From: Warburgia ugandensis
Lineage: Eukaryota; Streptophyta; Magnoliopsida; Canellales; Canellaceae
DNA length: 64,000 bases
Direction of reading: 5' to 3'
NCBI GenBank assembly: GCA_035236585.1
Contig: CP141132.1
Location: forward strand, 65,383,880 to 65,447,879
Below are positions 33,201 to 48,200 of this stretch, piece after piece. A program made the translations under genes and the position numbers. The notes under the pieces were generated by a model. That model had not been told where the DNA came from. It worked only from the letters and a program-made list of their open reading frames with translations, and made no database searches. Positions within the stretch are counted from its first letter, which is position 1, and every line of letters begins with the position of its first letter.

Positions 33201-36200
33201 TGTAGGTTGAACTTGGACCTACAAACTTTATGATTGGGTTGGGCCCTAATGAGAAATGAGTGACTGTTGCGTTGCACTACTGTTTAGGAAATGAACAGCA
33301 TTACCTCAACATGGTTCACAATTCAAAGATATAAAAAGTGAACAACATTTTATCAAATAATTACAGTATATAAGATCGGTCGAGTGGAGTGTCAAGGAAA
33401 GCTACCAATGACCTGACACCAATGATATAGAATGATGGCTAAATAAATTAATTTACTAACAGTTCATTTATACTAGAAGTGGTTCATGATAATACATAAA
33501 GAACAGGGAGGACACAAGAGTTTGTCTACTGAGTCTCAATCAAAACTAAAAATATAAACTCAGAAGTAACTTCTTGCGCAAGAATGGTGGTGATATCACT
33601 CTTTGCAAACCAGATCCTGCTCCAGGTGCATGCTGATATAGAACAACTTTAGATGATATACCTGCTGACCAGTTCAATCCCAAAGAGTGCCTTCACAGTC
33701 TCAGTATTTTCCCTAAATCAAAACATGAAAGAAGCAGAACTAGTTATACAGAAGTATCATATCAAATAGAAGGCTAGCAGAGGAACAGTAACACGCACGG
33801 AGAAATATGCATAGACCATATATGATATACAAATGAAGTTATGTGTGTGTCTACATATAATATATACATATATATTAGAGAGAGAGAGAATGATAGCATA
33901 ATCTGCAAAACTAAAGCAACTTGCTGTAGTGCTCCCACTTTTGCACAAAGGGCCCATGTCGAACAAAGAAGCAAACTCTCGTCAAAATGATAGTTGGTTC
34001 TCAAAAACATTCCAGGAGATTCTACAAGCTTTAACCTCTGACTCTCCATAAAGCCTTTGATGTTTTTGCTTTCAAATTATACCCTGCTCCAAGAATGCAG
34101 TTCGCAATTGAAGCTATCATCTACAAACTAAATGTGCTTAACTATTAAACTAGGAATTCTCCACTTGAAAGCCTTCAGTAAATCCCACTAGTGAATTTTG
34201 TTCACAAATCCTCTCAAGACATAAGACTGGAAGAGAGTGACTGAGGCTCCTCTGACCCAAGCATCAACAAACTTAATGGGTTTCTCTACTAACTTGTTAA
34301 TCAGAATTGGATAAAGCTATCTTAGTTCATGATGGCTTAGTTAGGAGACACCACTCATCTTTTGTTCATTTCCTTTTTAGTATACAAGATCTGTTTAAAT
34401 TACTTTTTCTTCTTTTTTAAAGTTAGACACAGAGGTCACCCAAGTGGGAGTTTGCGCTGGGATGTTTTTGTGCATGTTTAAATTACTTGTAAAAGTAAAG
34501 ATTCTCATAAACCACAAACATATGGTGCTGGAATATTTTCTAGTAAAATATATATGATGCATCTCATGTTCCTTCTATCAGACATTTAAGAAACTACAAA
34601 TGCTATTGAAGTGCATGTCTCCAATCTTGGATCTTGAGTGCTGTCTACTAAAGAGCATGAATAGGTGTCTTAGCTGTGGGGCCACTTCAGCCACTTTTGA
34701 ATACTTTTGGCTTTTTATCTTTTTAAACAAATAGCTAACACTCATTTTGGGTGAAGGGCAAAATCATTTATTTTCACTATCCTTTTCTACACTTTGTTTT
34801 TCATTTGCCTATCTAATTTTACTTCTTCCACATGATTGTTACACCATTCAAGATTGGGGCATCTGCAACTTCTTTGTCCCTCTCTTTAATGATTAGTGGG
34901 CCGCAATTGGGTTTCAAGTACCTTCTATGAAGGCCTATAAGGGTTGCTTGTTCCAGCAAGGCCACTCTAGTAGATAGTTGACCAGATTGTATATATCTCT
35001 ACAAGATTTGTCCAATCTGCTTACAGGATTACAATATTTGAGCAGACTTGATTGGCTTAGTGTCTATAGTAAGTGTTTATGGATACCATGGGCAGAAAAG
35101 TTGAACACTTATTGGCTTTGCTCTCCATAAATTCCTATTCATTATTGGATAACCAAAGTTGACCAGATTTGATTAGCTTTTGCTACCATAAAGGTTTACG
35201 CATACTAGGAAGGTAATAATAGATAGATCTGCAATGTGTAGGTCGTAAGTTCCATAAATTTGACATAAAAGGTCTTTAAAATCAATAAATAAGTTAACAG
35301 TTTTTGCAGTGCAACAGTATGGGTGTGATGCCTTGTCCTTTGGAGCGATTCCAAAGAGAAATCCCAATGGTGTGATTCCACTGGTAGTCTTCAAGCTCTT
35401 GATGTGACTTCTAAGTGCTTGTAGGCAATTTATAGGTGTGACTCCTATAGTACTATTCTAATCATTTGGAGTGATACCGAATACATTTTCATTGCTCTTG
35501 TTCCAGTTCTTTTGGTTTCAGTTGGTGCTGCTTTACCATATTTCTACAAGACTTCAACTGTTTCAGTTGAAGTTTGGAACAAGTTCCTCTCAAACCCGTT
35601 TTCTTCCTTTGTCCTGCATCACTTTTCTATTGTCAGCCATTTCTTTATTTGACAGTGTTTATTCAGATGTAAGCCATTCTTCAACACCAATGTGATGTAA
35701 GATTTATTTGTGAATGTTCATGATACAGAACAGGTTGCTTATTGAAGTGCAAGCATGTATATGATGAATTGTACAAAATCTTTATTGAGTTTGATACTAA
35801 GACTCTTTTCACTCAGTTAGTTCAACATCTCTGATTCAGTTGGACGTCTGTTCCTGGCTCTAAACTTAACACATTCTTGTGGAAGTCATCAGTTTCTTTC
35901 CTCTTGTGGAATGCATTGACAGACCGGAACAGTTGATGCTTCTCCAACAGGAGGACCAGTTGCACCTCTCCGTGCATCAATCAAGGTACAAATTGGTTGG
36001 TGGGTTCTGTCACAGAACAAATGCCCAAATTATTCAGCATCTCAGTTGGTCCTTGGAAACTAATATCTTTCAAATCTCAGGTTAAAAGTTGTCCCCTGTT
36101 TGGTCTGTCTCTCCTAGTGACTGTTTCAAACTGAATTTTGGCAGCTGGTCTGGTGAAACCATGCCATGCTGGTAGATCTTCTCAGAAACCCCAGAGTAAC

Positions 36201-39200
36201 ACTGTTTTTGGGCTGGCAGGCTATGCAGAATGGAGAAGGGGAGCCTTGGCGCAACGGCAAAAGTTGTAGTCGTATGAACTTGAGGTCAAGGGTTCAAGGC
36301 GTGGAAACAGCCTCTTACAAGAATGCAAGGTAAAGCTGCCTACTATAGGCCCTTGTGGTCCGCCCCTTCCCCGGAGCTCGCATAGACAGGAGCTTCATGC
36401 ACTGGGGCTGCCCTATAGGCTATGCAGAATGGCTGCAGCATATCACTGCTTGAAAGTTTTGAACAAGAACCCTTTAATAGTGGAAGGAGATTCACTAATT
36501 ACCATTAAGTGGCTAAAGAGGGAAGCTATACACTCTTGGAGGTTCTTAATTCAGTTTGAGGTGATTATATTGTGGAGAGACAACAAAGGGGGTTTCATTT
36601 AAAGATGTTCCCAAGTCTGAAAATAATGCTCCAGACCAGCATGCCAAAAAGGAAGTTCAAAGGATAGAAAAAAGAATTTCTTTCATCTCTGACAAAGAGT
36701 CTTTGTCTCTCAGTTCAGATCACATTATTCCAGGCTAGTTCTTATGAGATGACAATGGCAGTTTTGACAGCAGTTCAGTCTGATTTATATGGCCTGTGCA
36801 TTGTGCAGAGATGTGAATTCATAAGCGTGGTTTTCTTCTTGCCTACAAGGAAGTTTGACACACAAATTGATGTTTTTTGAGTTCATCCACATTGCTTTAG
36901 TCTTTGGATTCACTGGATGCTGCTTTTGCATTTGTAATTTGAGATGCTGTTCACTGCCAACTAGTTTCCTGAGTTTCTATGCTGTCATCTTGTATCAGAT
37001 GCTGCAACTGCAGTTGATTTTTGGTTTTTCTTTTTGCGGTTGTTGCTCTTCTCACCATCATGTATTGCGACTTTGATTCCCTTGACCAAAGTCTTAATGT
37101 CATCCACTATTAGAGAAAAACAGAAAAGACTCCAAGAGTGACTATTTTGAACAACAAAATTATTTGTGTAGTGTGTAGTATTTGTATCAGTTTCCAATCA
37201 TGCTGGGCATGCCAAGAATTGGGCCCTCACAAATCTCAATTGTAATTGGAGAAGTCAAAGATCTAGATCTCAGATTTTAACAAAATCTAAAGCAAAGAAA
37301 AGTACCTTGATTCCGGTGATTTAAGAGATTGAGAAAGTGTGTACATAAGTTGAGTCCAGCATTCTTCAGCATCCTATGATTTTATTGGGACAAGGCACAC
37401 CAAACTCAAATTAGCAAAAGAACAGCTTGAAACAAGCAAGTTACTTGATACAAATATCAAATACCTGTTGCATAAAAGTACCATTATGCTGCTGGCCGAA
37501 CTGTGGATACTTCTTACGCAATACCTAACCAAAATTACAAGATTAGTTATACATGAGAACATATCATTAGACTGTACTGGAACATTTTAGTTTTGGCGAG
37601 CCAATAGATTTGCAACAAGAGAAGCACCACCTGTGTAGTTCATATAAATACAAGCATGGAAAATACATCAGAAATAACAACTCTCTCAAATGAACAGAAC
37701 TTATATGAATAAAAAGACCATTCCAGCAAGAATATGATAGTGACTTCCAATTTTCTATGAGTCCTCCCAGATCAGTATATAAGATGGAAGAAGAAGATAG
37801 GGAAATGACAATCTACACATGCTATGAATTTCATGATTGAAGTGACATCACACAAATAAGAAAATTTCCCTAAACGATAATAGTAGAAAGTAGAAACCCT
37901 TTCCACTGACCCCACACCACTGAAAGAAGATATTACAAAATCCTCTACGAGAAATAGAAAATTAAGGCATGAAACAAGATTGCTCTGTTCAATAGGATGG
38001 TCTATTAGTAACGTCATTACCAACCCATCAACTCACTTATCAGCCCATCTTAGAATCTGAACAGGAGAGACATCAGTTCTCCTACTATGATGTTTAATTT
38101 CATTCTGTATATGGAAGTCCCCGAGAACCTCAACAACAGTTAGAAGCCTGATTGATCAACATTCCAGGAATCTGCTTCCACCAGAAGTTACACAAATCTT
38201 TTGAAGGAAATGGATAGATCCATAAGAAGAGGTACAGTTACACTGCAGCTTTCCGCTATCATTATCTCGGGCTTCAGCTGGGGAAACTGGACAGACTGTT
38301 TAAGGGACTCTGAATCTGATTATTGAAAGGTCTCAAGAAGCTAACTTTATGGGAAGGAGTCTCTCCTATCACTTGATTGCATGTAATAGGCTTTAGGCAT
38401 CCTCCTCACCTACTATTTGTCCGTGTTCCATTGTCCAGTTAGCACGACTAACAACTGGAAGGATGAAGAGGAACTCCTTATGAAATGGATGGTGGAATAA
38501 GGAAGTAGCATTGGATTGCTGGGATAGGCTAGGTAAAACCAGAAAGAGAGAGAGCTTTTATCTACAAGTGATTATGGAGATTTAGGAAAGAAGAACACAG
38601 CCTCTAATGAGTTGTGACTGCAGGAAATATATGGAGGTCATTTAGCATGAAAAACGTCAGTCCCAAGATTAGGGTGGGAAGGACGTTTTCAGAGTGAGCA
38701 TCTCTTTTGCTTTTTCCTTCTTCGGTTTTCTCCTTTATGGGTTGGGGAGTGCAATCCTGCTTAGATAAGGAGGCTTGTGTCAGGATCTCCTATTCTGAAG
38801 GAAGGTTTTCCTATGCATTCATGTCTTCAAAAATTAGTTTCACCACAATGTTGGAGTTTGTTGTCTGTCTTATGGGAAAGAGTACATGCCTCAAGTGTTC
38901 CATTCGAAGGATAAAATGCAAGTAAAGTGCCGCTCAGTCAGGGTTTTAATTGGCCAAGGACCTTGTTATGCACCAAGGAGAAGCTAGTTTCCAAGTCACC
39001 ATCCTTCAGATCCAAACCCTCAGCTCCCTCAGTGCCACCTATTGGACTACTTAACTAGGTAGGATTCCCAGCGTTGACCATGCAATTCACCATAATTGCC
39101 CAACGGTGAAAAATTGATCCATGTGTTGTAGAAACAGAATCAGTTGATTGTCTCCTAGTTCATACTGAGTGACTTTGGAGATCTACAACTTTATCTTGCC

Positions 39201-42200
39201 CTCTTTAATTTTCTTCAATGATGTCAACATATATTGATGCTCTGATTAATTCTTAGAGTATGATGCAACCTGTAAAAGCTAAAACACTATTAAGATCTTA
39301 GACTTCTTGCTTTATTTGGTCTTTATGGAAGGAAAGAAACAGGTGAACAGTTCAGGGATTCCTTTAAGCCAATTAAAGCTATCCTATCTCCAGCATACAG
39401 TTGATTCTATAGTGATTAGCTGTATCCAAAGAGTTCAAAATTGAGAAGAGTTACTGTAAGACCTATTTCATTCCATCTGATATCACAAAGCGGCATTGAT
39501 TTCATGCCTTGGAGTCATTAAGGTTCAATTTTCATGGCCGCAGGTTATGATAATCCAGGCCAGGACTGGCACTGGTCGAACCATTAGAGATCATGAGCGA
39601 GTTACAAGTATTGCTTACTTCAATAAGCTGAATTGCATTTGCCTCAGAGTACTGCATATTCAGGCTGATTTCCTAGTCATGAAAGGGATTCCAGAATGTT
39701 TCTTTCCAGCTTGTGCACAGAGATCAAATAATAACTACGTTTAGCTAGCTAGAGAAGGGATGTGATTGGAGCTTATTCATTTACAGGACTATTAGTCTTT
39801 GCCTGCTCCTGAATAATATTTGTTGTTGTTGTTTTTTTTTTTTTCATATGACCACCTCTATCACCGAGCAGACTCATTTGACTCTTCAAGTTTCTATTAC
39901 ATCTAAAACAATAAACCAAGAAAAGATGAAGATTTACATGCATTCTTCAGTGCCTAGAAAATCTTTCAAATATTCTCCGTGGTTCTTTCTAACTTCTGAG
40001 CACATACTCTACCTTTGTTATGCCTATGTTTCATATCAAGCCAGCACTAAACTGATATTCGTAGCTAACCAGCTAAGACTCTTATACCTAAGCAGCTATC
40101 TGGTAACATCAATATTTCGACTTCTGTGACATCATAAACAAAAGACATCAAGACTAATCTTTCTACAATGCAAGTTATAAGATCATCCACTTAGAGACTT
40201 TTCTGGGAGAAATGAGATGCACGAAGTCATTGTGAACTTTCCAAGAACCTTCACATAGAAATGGAAATAGCCAATCCAGATTAATTGGAATTTTGGAACC
40301 TAAAGTTACAAGAAAGAAGGATGGATAGGTTAAGATTTTTTGGAGAAGAAATCCAGAAGCTTTTTGTATAAGCATTTTTAAGAACGTTGACATAGAAATG
40401 AAAATAGCCAATCCAGATTAGCTGAAAATTAGGAACCTAAAGTTACAGCACTGAAGGCAGGATAGGTTAGGATAATCAGAGATGAAATCTAGGAGCTTTT
40501 TATATAAGCATAGATAAGGACAAAGAACTTGAACAATTATGGCTTGTTGATAGCGTGTACATGAGATAATTGAATTTTCTTAAAAGGGATCATGCAAAGC
40601 TAAATGAATTTCATGAGGGAAGATGTATCAAGAAGAAGCAAAATTGGCAATCTATTACCTCACTATTTGAAATAGAAGATGCAAGGTTGAAATGTTGAAG
40701 AAGATCTCATCCTCAAAGAATTTAATAATGGATTTATTCTCTCCTTTCCGAGCATTTTATGGAAGTTTTGAATCTTTGATGCTCATACCTACTTAATACA
40801 TTGTTTCCATTTGATTCATTAGCCCCTTCCTAAATGGTAAGGTGGCTAAAATGGACAGTGAAACCTTTGACGATTCATTTTACAGATCAAGAAAACAATG
40901 ACCAGGATCACAAATGGATGAAAATTTCAGACCATGGAACATCTAAGTCGAGGGCCACATTGTGAATGATTTAGAATTTGAGAATTCCAGGACCACCTAA
41001 AGTTATAGACATCCATAGCATCAGTTAGGGGCTAATGAATCAAAACTGGAAGGCAAATATATGACTTTCCTTCCAGGAATTGCAAAGACACATGGAGTGC
41101 AATAGTCCAATGGACGTGGAGAGTTCTTATTGTAATGAGGAATAGAACCACCAGATTTATGCTGCCATTACAACAGACTCTGGTACTACTTGAAAAAGAT
41201 GTTCTTTGACGGAGTTCAATGACAAGTTCATCTATTCATGTTAATACTAGCCTAGAGGGTTTTGGTAATTGGCAAATTAACCTTATCCCCTATATGCAGA
41301 GATGGGAACTAAACAAGGCCTCACAGTAAAGTGTTTTGTAAGATTGCTGGGAGAGTTTATAAACAAATAGAGATCCCTCCATGAATAGCTTGCTAGTTTC
41401 TGTTGGGTTGGAAAGATCAAATAAGAACTGCTTGAGCCATGTTTTAATCCTGTTTTCTCAAATTTGTACAGGGTAGCTGCCATGAAGATGCGAGTTCTAA
41501 AGCTTGCTTTCTTAAAGAAGGAATGGACTGCCAGTGGCTATTTACAAGGACTTCAAACAACAGGAGTATGACAATGCAGAGTGTTGTCTTGAGCTCGATA
41601 AAGGGGTTGGCATATCAGATTCTCAGGGATGCTTCTCACCAAATCTCTTTCCTTCTTTTGTACAATGGAACAATTGGTAACAATTTATACTTGTGATTTG
41701 GGTGCTATCAGCCTTCAGAAAAATGTAGAGGCATTTCATTGGACAGTGGAGGAGCCGAACACCCATAATATGCTCAAGAGGAAGGAATTATACCTTGCAA
41801 GTTTAAGCATTCTTACTTCAAGGAGGAACAATTGGAATGATCTCCTTACACTAATTCATGTACAAAATAAGGACAATATCCTAGTATTTTGGTTGTGCAT
41901 AGGTCTTTCCAGATTAGGCAGCCAAAGGCTTCTCTTAAATTGGTCAGAAGAGGTCACTCATTCTCACCAGAATAGTGGATTCAGTCCCAAAGCTGCTGGT
42001 AACTGAGAAACTTTTGACCTGCATTTACCGATACTGCCCTGTACATAGAATTTCCACAAGATTAATGATCATTGCAGTGCACTACCAAACTAAGGAAATA
42101 AAGAATAACTAAGACACATTTCAAAGCAGAAATGATTAACATTGCTTAAAAATGTACTATGTCCATTCAATGAGTATCAACCTCAACCTGTAGCAGAATT

Positions 42201-45200
42201 GATAATGCCATAACAATGAGATAAACTTACATTACAAGTCCATCAGGATTTATTATTTGTCTGTTCTTGTTTTTACTAGCAAGAGGCTCACATTGCATCA
42301 TCACTCTAACTAATTGCTTGTAAAATGTAGAAGGTTAGCCTTACTTGTTAAAAAGATAAGTTTATGGCTATAAGTTTTTACTTGTTTATCAAAATAAGAG
42401 AATTTTTCTTACTAGGTCACTTTCAAGAGAGAGAGAGAGAGAGAGAGGCTCATAGAATATAAATGTTTAATCCTGAATTCAGCCATACCAACAGAGAACT
42501 ACAATCGTGAAGTTCATGACCAAGCTCAAGTTTTTAAGCATTGATCATGAGTAGGATACAAAGTTGAACAGAAAATATTTTATCAAAAACATCAGTACTT
42601 ACCCTTCTTATCAATAAGTTCTTACTTTTAGGACCTCAAAAAGCAGTACATGAATCCAGTTAAGGACAGCATGACAGAGGAATGGAATATGGAGAACTAA
42701 CCATCCAAAAATGCATAGGAGCAACAGGCTTGACATTTCTATCAAGTTCACCAAATAGATCTCGTGTAGCAACAGCCAAAAGATGAGAGGATTGATCTAA
42801 TTCATTGCTCCTTCCAGAATAACTGGTTAGAGGGAAAATATCAACAGAAATTAGGAATAGACTATACAAAATAGTCTTGGAAAACACGTGAGACAGTATT
42901 ATCATGGTCTATATGAATATCAGGTAAAGGCTCCTAAGATGAATAAACTCACTTTAACAAAGCTGACTTCAACTCTGGAACAGAGTGCAGGCATTGTAGT
43001 GTAGAATTCATGTAGCAGGTATTTCCCAGATTGAATAAGCCAGCAGTGTGACCCTTGCAATAGAAAGCAGATGTTGTGAGATCAGAGTATAATGCTCAAG
43101 AACAACAGAACTCGATAACCATGGTAGATATGCTGCAGGTTTCTATCAGATTCAATATTAGATAGCAAGTTTTCATCATGACAAGAAGAAGCTCCAAATA
43201 CAATACAAAAACAGAATGTTTACAAGTTATTTGGTTCAGAATAATAGGTTGCAGATTTACATTTGCATGAAGAGAGCTGGTTTTTCCCATCATCATTTTC
43301 TCTTCTCAGCACCTTAAAAAACATGACCGAGGTATAGACTAAAGGGACAGAAAACAATAGTTCTCGTTCAAACATCTGGATACCAGAAATCCAAAGCAGA
43401 CAAAATCTCAAACTTTGGTCATCCTGTTGGATCAGTAGCACAAGGAAGAGTGAATTTCAGAATTGTGATTGTTGGAGGCAGTGGAATTAGAAAGAAGACT
43501 ACCAAGCAGAGGCCTTCTAGCACAGTGGAGTGACAAGGGCCTCTCCCATGGTACCTAGCTAGTAAGTCAGTTCAAGGTTCTCATGGGTGCTTGTGTTCAA
43601 CATTCAGAGGGAGGGGGAGCTACCATTAAGATTTTCATTTTGTGGAGACTGGGATCTTTGCGAGGTTTCGGAAAATATTATTGCTCCTCTCTGATAACAA
43701 GGTTCAAATCAAGAACTAGCAAGAGAAGGATAAGGTTGCACCAGAAAGCATGGTGAAAAGGTAGTGTCTTTATATAGAAAGAATTTTTTTGAAGATTCTG
43801 AGATCTTCCATGAAATTAATTATAACTCTCAGTCTCTACTCAAATTTTTGTTTGATAGTTAGAATCTCACCTTCATATAAGAAAACCATGACAAGCAAGA
43901 GATAGCTGGTTATCTTTCTAAAGAAAAAGATGTAATATAGAAAAACTGTGAAAATGGAGACAATGAGAACAGAAGGGGAGGAGGAAGGAGAAGGTACTCT
44001 CCACGATGCACTTCTTCAACAGCAAAGCTTCATGTCACCACAATTCAGGTATCTGCTCCACAATATTCCTCTGACATCATCAATATTTTAATTTTTCTTT
44101 TAGATCTGTTTTTATCCTGATACATGGTATTTTGAAGGGTCTTTAGCAAGTTGTGGGTTTTTACTTTGGTTCTGAACTTCCTTTTATATCATTTTTACAT
44201 ATTTTGGATCCATTTGACTACTAATGGCTTAATGACCTTATGATTGGTTTCCCCTAGAAGTGCAATTTTTGGCAACTGAAATTTTCTCCAATTTTGGCAG
44301 AGAGAGAAGATGGTCTTTCTTTTGTGTTTTTTCTAGTACATGACTCTTGTTTTACAATCATAACCAAAAGATATTGACGAACAAGGTGCAAGCAGCAGGA
44401 AGGCAGGTTGGGGGTTATATATATGCGTGCGTGCGTGTGTTTGCGTTTGCATGTTTACGCATACAATGGTAATTTGCTCATGAGTCATGGTGAGGGTTGG
44501 ACGTTTTTAAGCATCCAACTTCTTTAAATGCTCTTTTTCTAATGTATGCTAAAATGGATTTCCAGATCTAAGCTGCGTCCAGCATTCCAAAAATATGTAA
44601 TCCCCGAGAAATCAATGCATTTGGATCATCCTAACCACTTGTCTTGGGCATTTTAGAATATCAATAATAAAAAAAAGGATTATGGTGATTTTTCAACTCA
44701 AACAAACATATACTAAGAGAATTTGAGGGACATGCAATTCTGTCTCTAGCCTATCTAAGGTAGGCCTAACATGATGAATGGCTTAGATCTACAAACCGAT
44801 TTCACCATGTATCAGGAAAGGGAGAGCCAACTTTTTCAAATGCTTAAAAGCTTCATCTGCTACTAGAACTCTTTACCCACATGCGTGTGTATTATATATA
44901 CACATATGTACGTATGTATGCATGTATTTATTTATATATGGATTATCATACACAAATTAATAGAATATGAAGAAATAGATGAGCAGAAGAACAAAAGACC
45001 GAAGAGGGGAGATTTTTTGGAAGCTGGAATGCTTAGTAATGGAAATTAGGCATTAATATCCAGTACATCTATATTATGGAAAACGGAAATTACTCAAATA
45101 GGACGATCCAGGCCAGTTGACCAAATAAGCCAATATAACCTATAGAAGTCTACTATTAGCTAGAGGGTATTTGGGGAATAAGAGGTAGGGTATTCTAGGT

Positions 45201-48200
45201 AATAGACTGGAGGGTATTTGGAAATAGGCGGGAGCATGTTTTGAGATAATTATAATCAATGGGAAAATTCGTAAATAGAAAGAGGAAGAAAGCTATTTAG
45301 AAAATGAAATTTTAGAAATATTGTAACTCATAGGTTGACCTTTTACTGGAAGTGGAACTATAGGCTCCAAGTCTGCCAGCAAAAATATATTTTGTTAATT
45401 TCACATTATCTTGCTCCCTTCTCTCTTTCTTTCTCTCACTATAACTCATATACGTGCATGTGCACGTTAGGCCTGGCAATTCGGGTTGACGGGTCGTGTT
45501 TGTATTGACACGAACACGACACGCTTCAAGTTTAGGTCGACACGAACACGACCCGCATAATAATCGTGTCAAAAATCCGTAACCCGAACACGACACGATT
45601 ATTAAACGAGTCGACACGACACGACTCGTATAACACGATTAAATAAATAATATAATAATATAGGACGGTTTTAGAAGAACCGTCCTATATTATTGCTCTA
45701 ATATAAAAATTATGGCGCGACAAAAGATGAATTCAGACAACACAGGTCTATTATTGCAGGGACACTTGATTAGGCGGAGGTATACTGACTTCATACAAAA
45801 GATATTGAGAAAGAACCTAAGATCTCGGTTGGCTGCGCAAAGGCCTCAAGTCCGTCCAATCGCGTCACCTCACTTAAACAACCCAAAATCTTTTGCTATT
45901 CGGTAGCTATTTGGATATGGAAAGGTTCATAATGTAGCCGGAGCACCGCCGTACTCTGCTATCATATTGGCGATTTTGGCTGCCTATTTGTTCTTTTTGG
46001 CGCACCGCCTATACTCCTAATAGCTGTACTACTGCTATCGCTAGAAAAGTTCATAATGCAACCGAGCATCGCAGAACTAGAAAATCTGGTTGGCTGCATA
46101 AAGGCCCCAAGTCCATCCGATTGCCGTCATCAAGCCCCAAGTCCCAAGTCAGTACCGCTCCGGGTGCATTATGACCCTTTCACCTTTCCATATCCAAACA
46201 CCTACATGGCGAATTTGGCTGCTTATTTATTCAATATAGACGGTTTCAAAGGAACCGTCCTATATTACCCCGTTACCATATAACCATATAAGAGTTACAA
46301 TATAGGACGGTTTCTTTGGAACCGTCCTATATTAGATGTTACCACTTACATAAGAGGTACCATATAATATGAGTTACAATATGTAACAGTTACCATATAA
46401 TATGAGTTACAATATAGGACGGTTCTAAAGGAACCGTCCTATATTAGATGTTACCAAAGGAACCGTCCAAAGGAACAATTATCATATAATATTAGATGTT
46501 ATCATATATAACCATATGAGCTACAATATAGGACGGTTCCTCTGGAACCGTCCTATATTACATGCTACCATATATAAGAGTTACAATATAGGACGGTTCC
46601 AGATGAACCGTCCTATATTACATGTTACATATAGGACGGTTCTAGATGAACCGTCCTATATTACATATCATGTTGTAATATAAGACGGTTCCAAATGAAC
46701 CGTCCTATATTACTATTAGTTCACGGTAAATAAATAGGTCGCGTGTCAAACAGGTCAACACGATGGGTCACGTTGATTGGCCCGAACACGACACGATTTT
46801 TGGCGTGTCATTTTTGGGTTGACCCGAAAACGACACGAACACGATAAGACTCGACCCGAACCCGCAAAATTCGTGTTGGGTTCGTGTCGTGTTATCGTGT
46901 CGTGTCATATTTTGCCACCCCTAGTGCACGTGCTCGTGACAATAGAAGAGAAAAGACTAAAAACCCTTTGTAATAAGAGGCAAACCCATATATTCTACAA
47001 ACCCAAGAGACCAAAGATGTACCCTTTTCCAAGGCACATTCAATCAACTAGGTACTTTGAACTTCCAGTAGTGGATCTAATTCAAGCCTCATGTCGCCAA
47101 ATCCACAGAAAAATGCCTATGCTAGCAGCATCTTATATCCCTAGGATAACCAAAATGAAATCAAACATCTAGAACAATGCTAAGATAATCATTGACAAGG
47201 AAAAGGAATCATTAGAGTGCGACCATATCAATCTTTCTAAACACACCATCATATTTCCTGTTGTTGCAATGAACATGACCATCAAATGTAACACAACCCT
47301 TGAGAAGGATAATCTGTTACCACTATTGGTTAGACAGAAATGGATTCAGATATGCAAGACAATGTTCCTCTTACTAAGAATGGTATGCTCGTATGAGTTG
47401 TCAACTTGTTCCATCCTAAAGCTCTTTTGCAATTCCCATGTTTTCTAAATTATATCCAGACTTTTTTCTGATGGTTCTCAAAGACCCATAGTTTGTTTGC
47501 TAAGTAGTACAAAATTCGAGCTTCCAAAAAGTCATAACTTTCCCCTCTCTGAAGTACCTTGAGAGAACACAATGTACTTCTTCTAGGAAGACTTTAGCTG
47601 GCATTCTTATGGAAAATTATATATTTCCTAAGAATAGGAACCTATGTAGGAATACTCTACAACTTAAGAAGAGGATATGATCATCTTTTTCCACAATGCA
47701 TACACTTGGCTAGTCTCTGCCTACTCCTTAAGCAACTCTTATGTTTTTGAAAATTTCCACATACAGTTGTCAAGCAGAAAACCAAAGACAGGTGATTTTT
47801 TTCAAAAGCAACTTTATCAAGTATAATTGGCTCACCAGTCACCCATCTTCTTCTACTTTATTTCACAAGATTAAATCAAAATGTCCATGCGGGAATTAAG
47901 AATCTCCAAGTTGAGATATGGAAGCAGTAATTGCAGAACTTTTCCATCCATTGATAAGCAAGTATCTCAACTTCCCCTGAATTTATAAATTTTGACAATA
48001 GAAAAAGTTCACCACTCACTACTCTGATAAGGTTTTATGAGCTCCATCAACCATGGTTAAGAAAGAATGATGCCATGATCTTTTTGTCACAACTGAAATC
48101 ATAAGCTTCCATATGCACCAAATATGTCTTGTTGGGCCAACAAATCTACCCACATTCATTTTGCCTCCATTCAGATGAGGCTTATAGCTGATTGGCTTCA

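Larger units (their letters stand above)
33713..37305 (-). other. UBP6 intron 8, transposon-bearing
   Basis: A 3593-base intron holding an Au SINE (36234-36417), an RNase H-like relic (36425-36645) and short GA and AT runs near 33840-33890. The part from 33890 to 36200 could not be assigned. Confidence 0.6.
45468..46923. mobile_element. Non-autonomous hAT-type element with nested insert
   Basis: 1456 bp in UBP6 intron 4. The ends are TAGGCCTGGCAATTCGGG and, inverted from the right, TAGGGGTGGCAAAATATG, which are hAT-type. The 8-bp duplication GTGCACGT at 45460-45467 and 46924-46931 is perfect. Subterminal regions repeat ACACGAACACGACACG and GTTCGTGTCGTG motifs on both sides, as in a widespread plant hAT group. 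No transposase is present. The middle is replaced by the insert described at 45649-46726. Confidence 0.92.

Noticed and set aside
41629..42006. 125-codon plus-strand frame in UBP6 intron 6
   Set aside because: No domain, signal or family resemblance; likely chance in intron sequence.
45654..46711. Regular repeats resembling a CRISPR array
   Set aside because: Repeats are palindromes with loops of 3-7 bases and related spacers, in a plant intron, with no cas genes.
45654..46711. Hairpins as microRNA precursors
   Set aside because: Arms of 13-17 bases are too short for a plant miRNA duplex; small RNA data would be needed to revisit this.
46777..47172. 131-codon plus-strand frame
   Set aside because: It begins in the hAT subterminal repeats (ACACGA-rich) and crosses the element boundary, so it is a chance frame.
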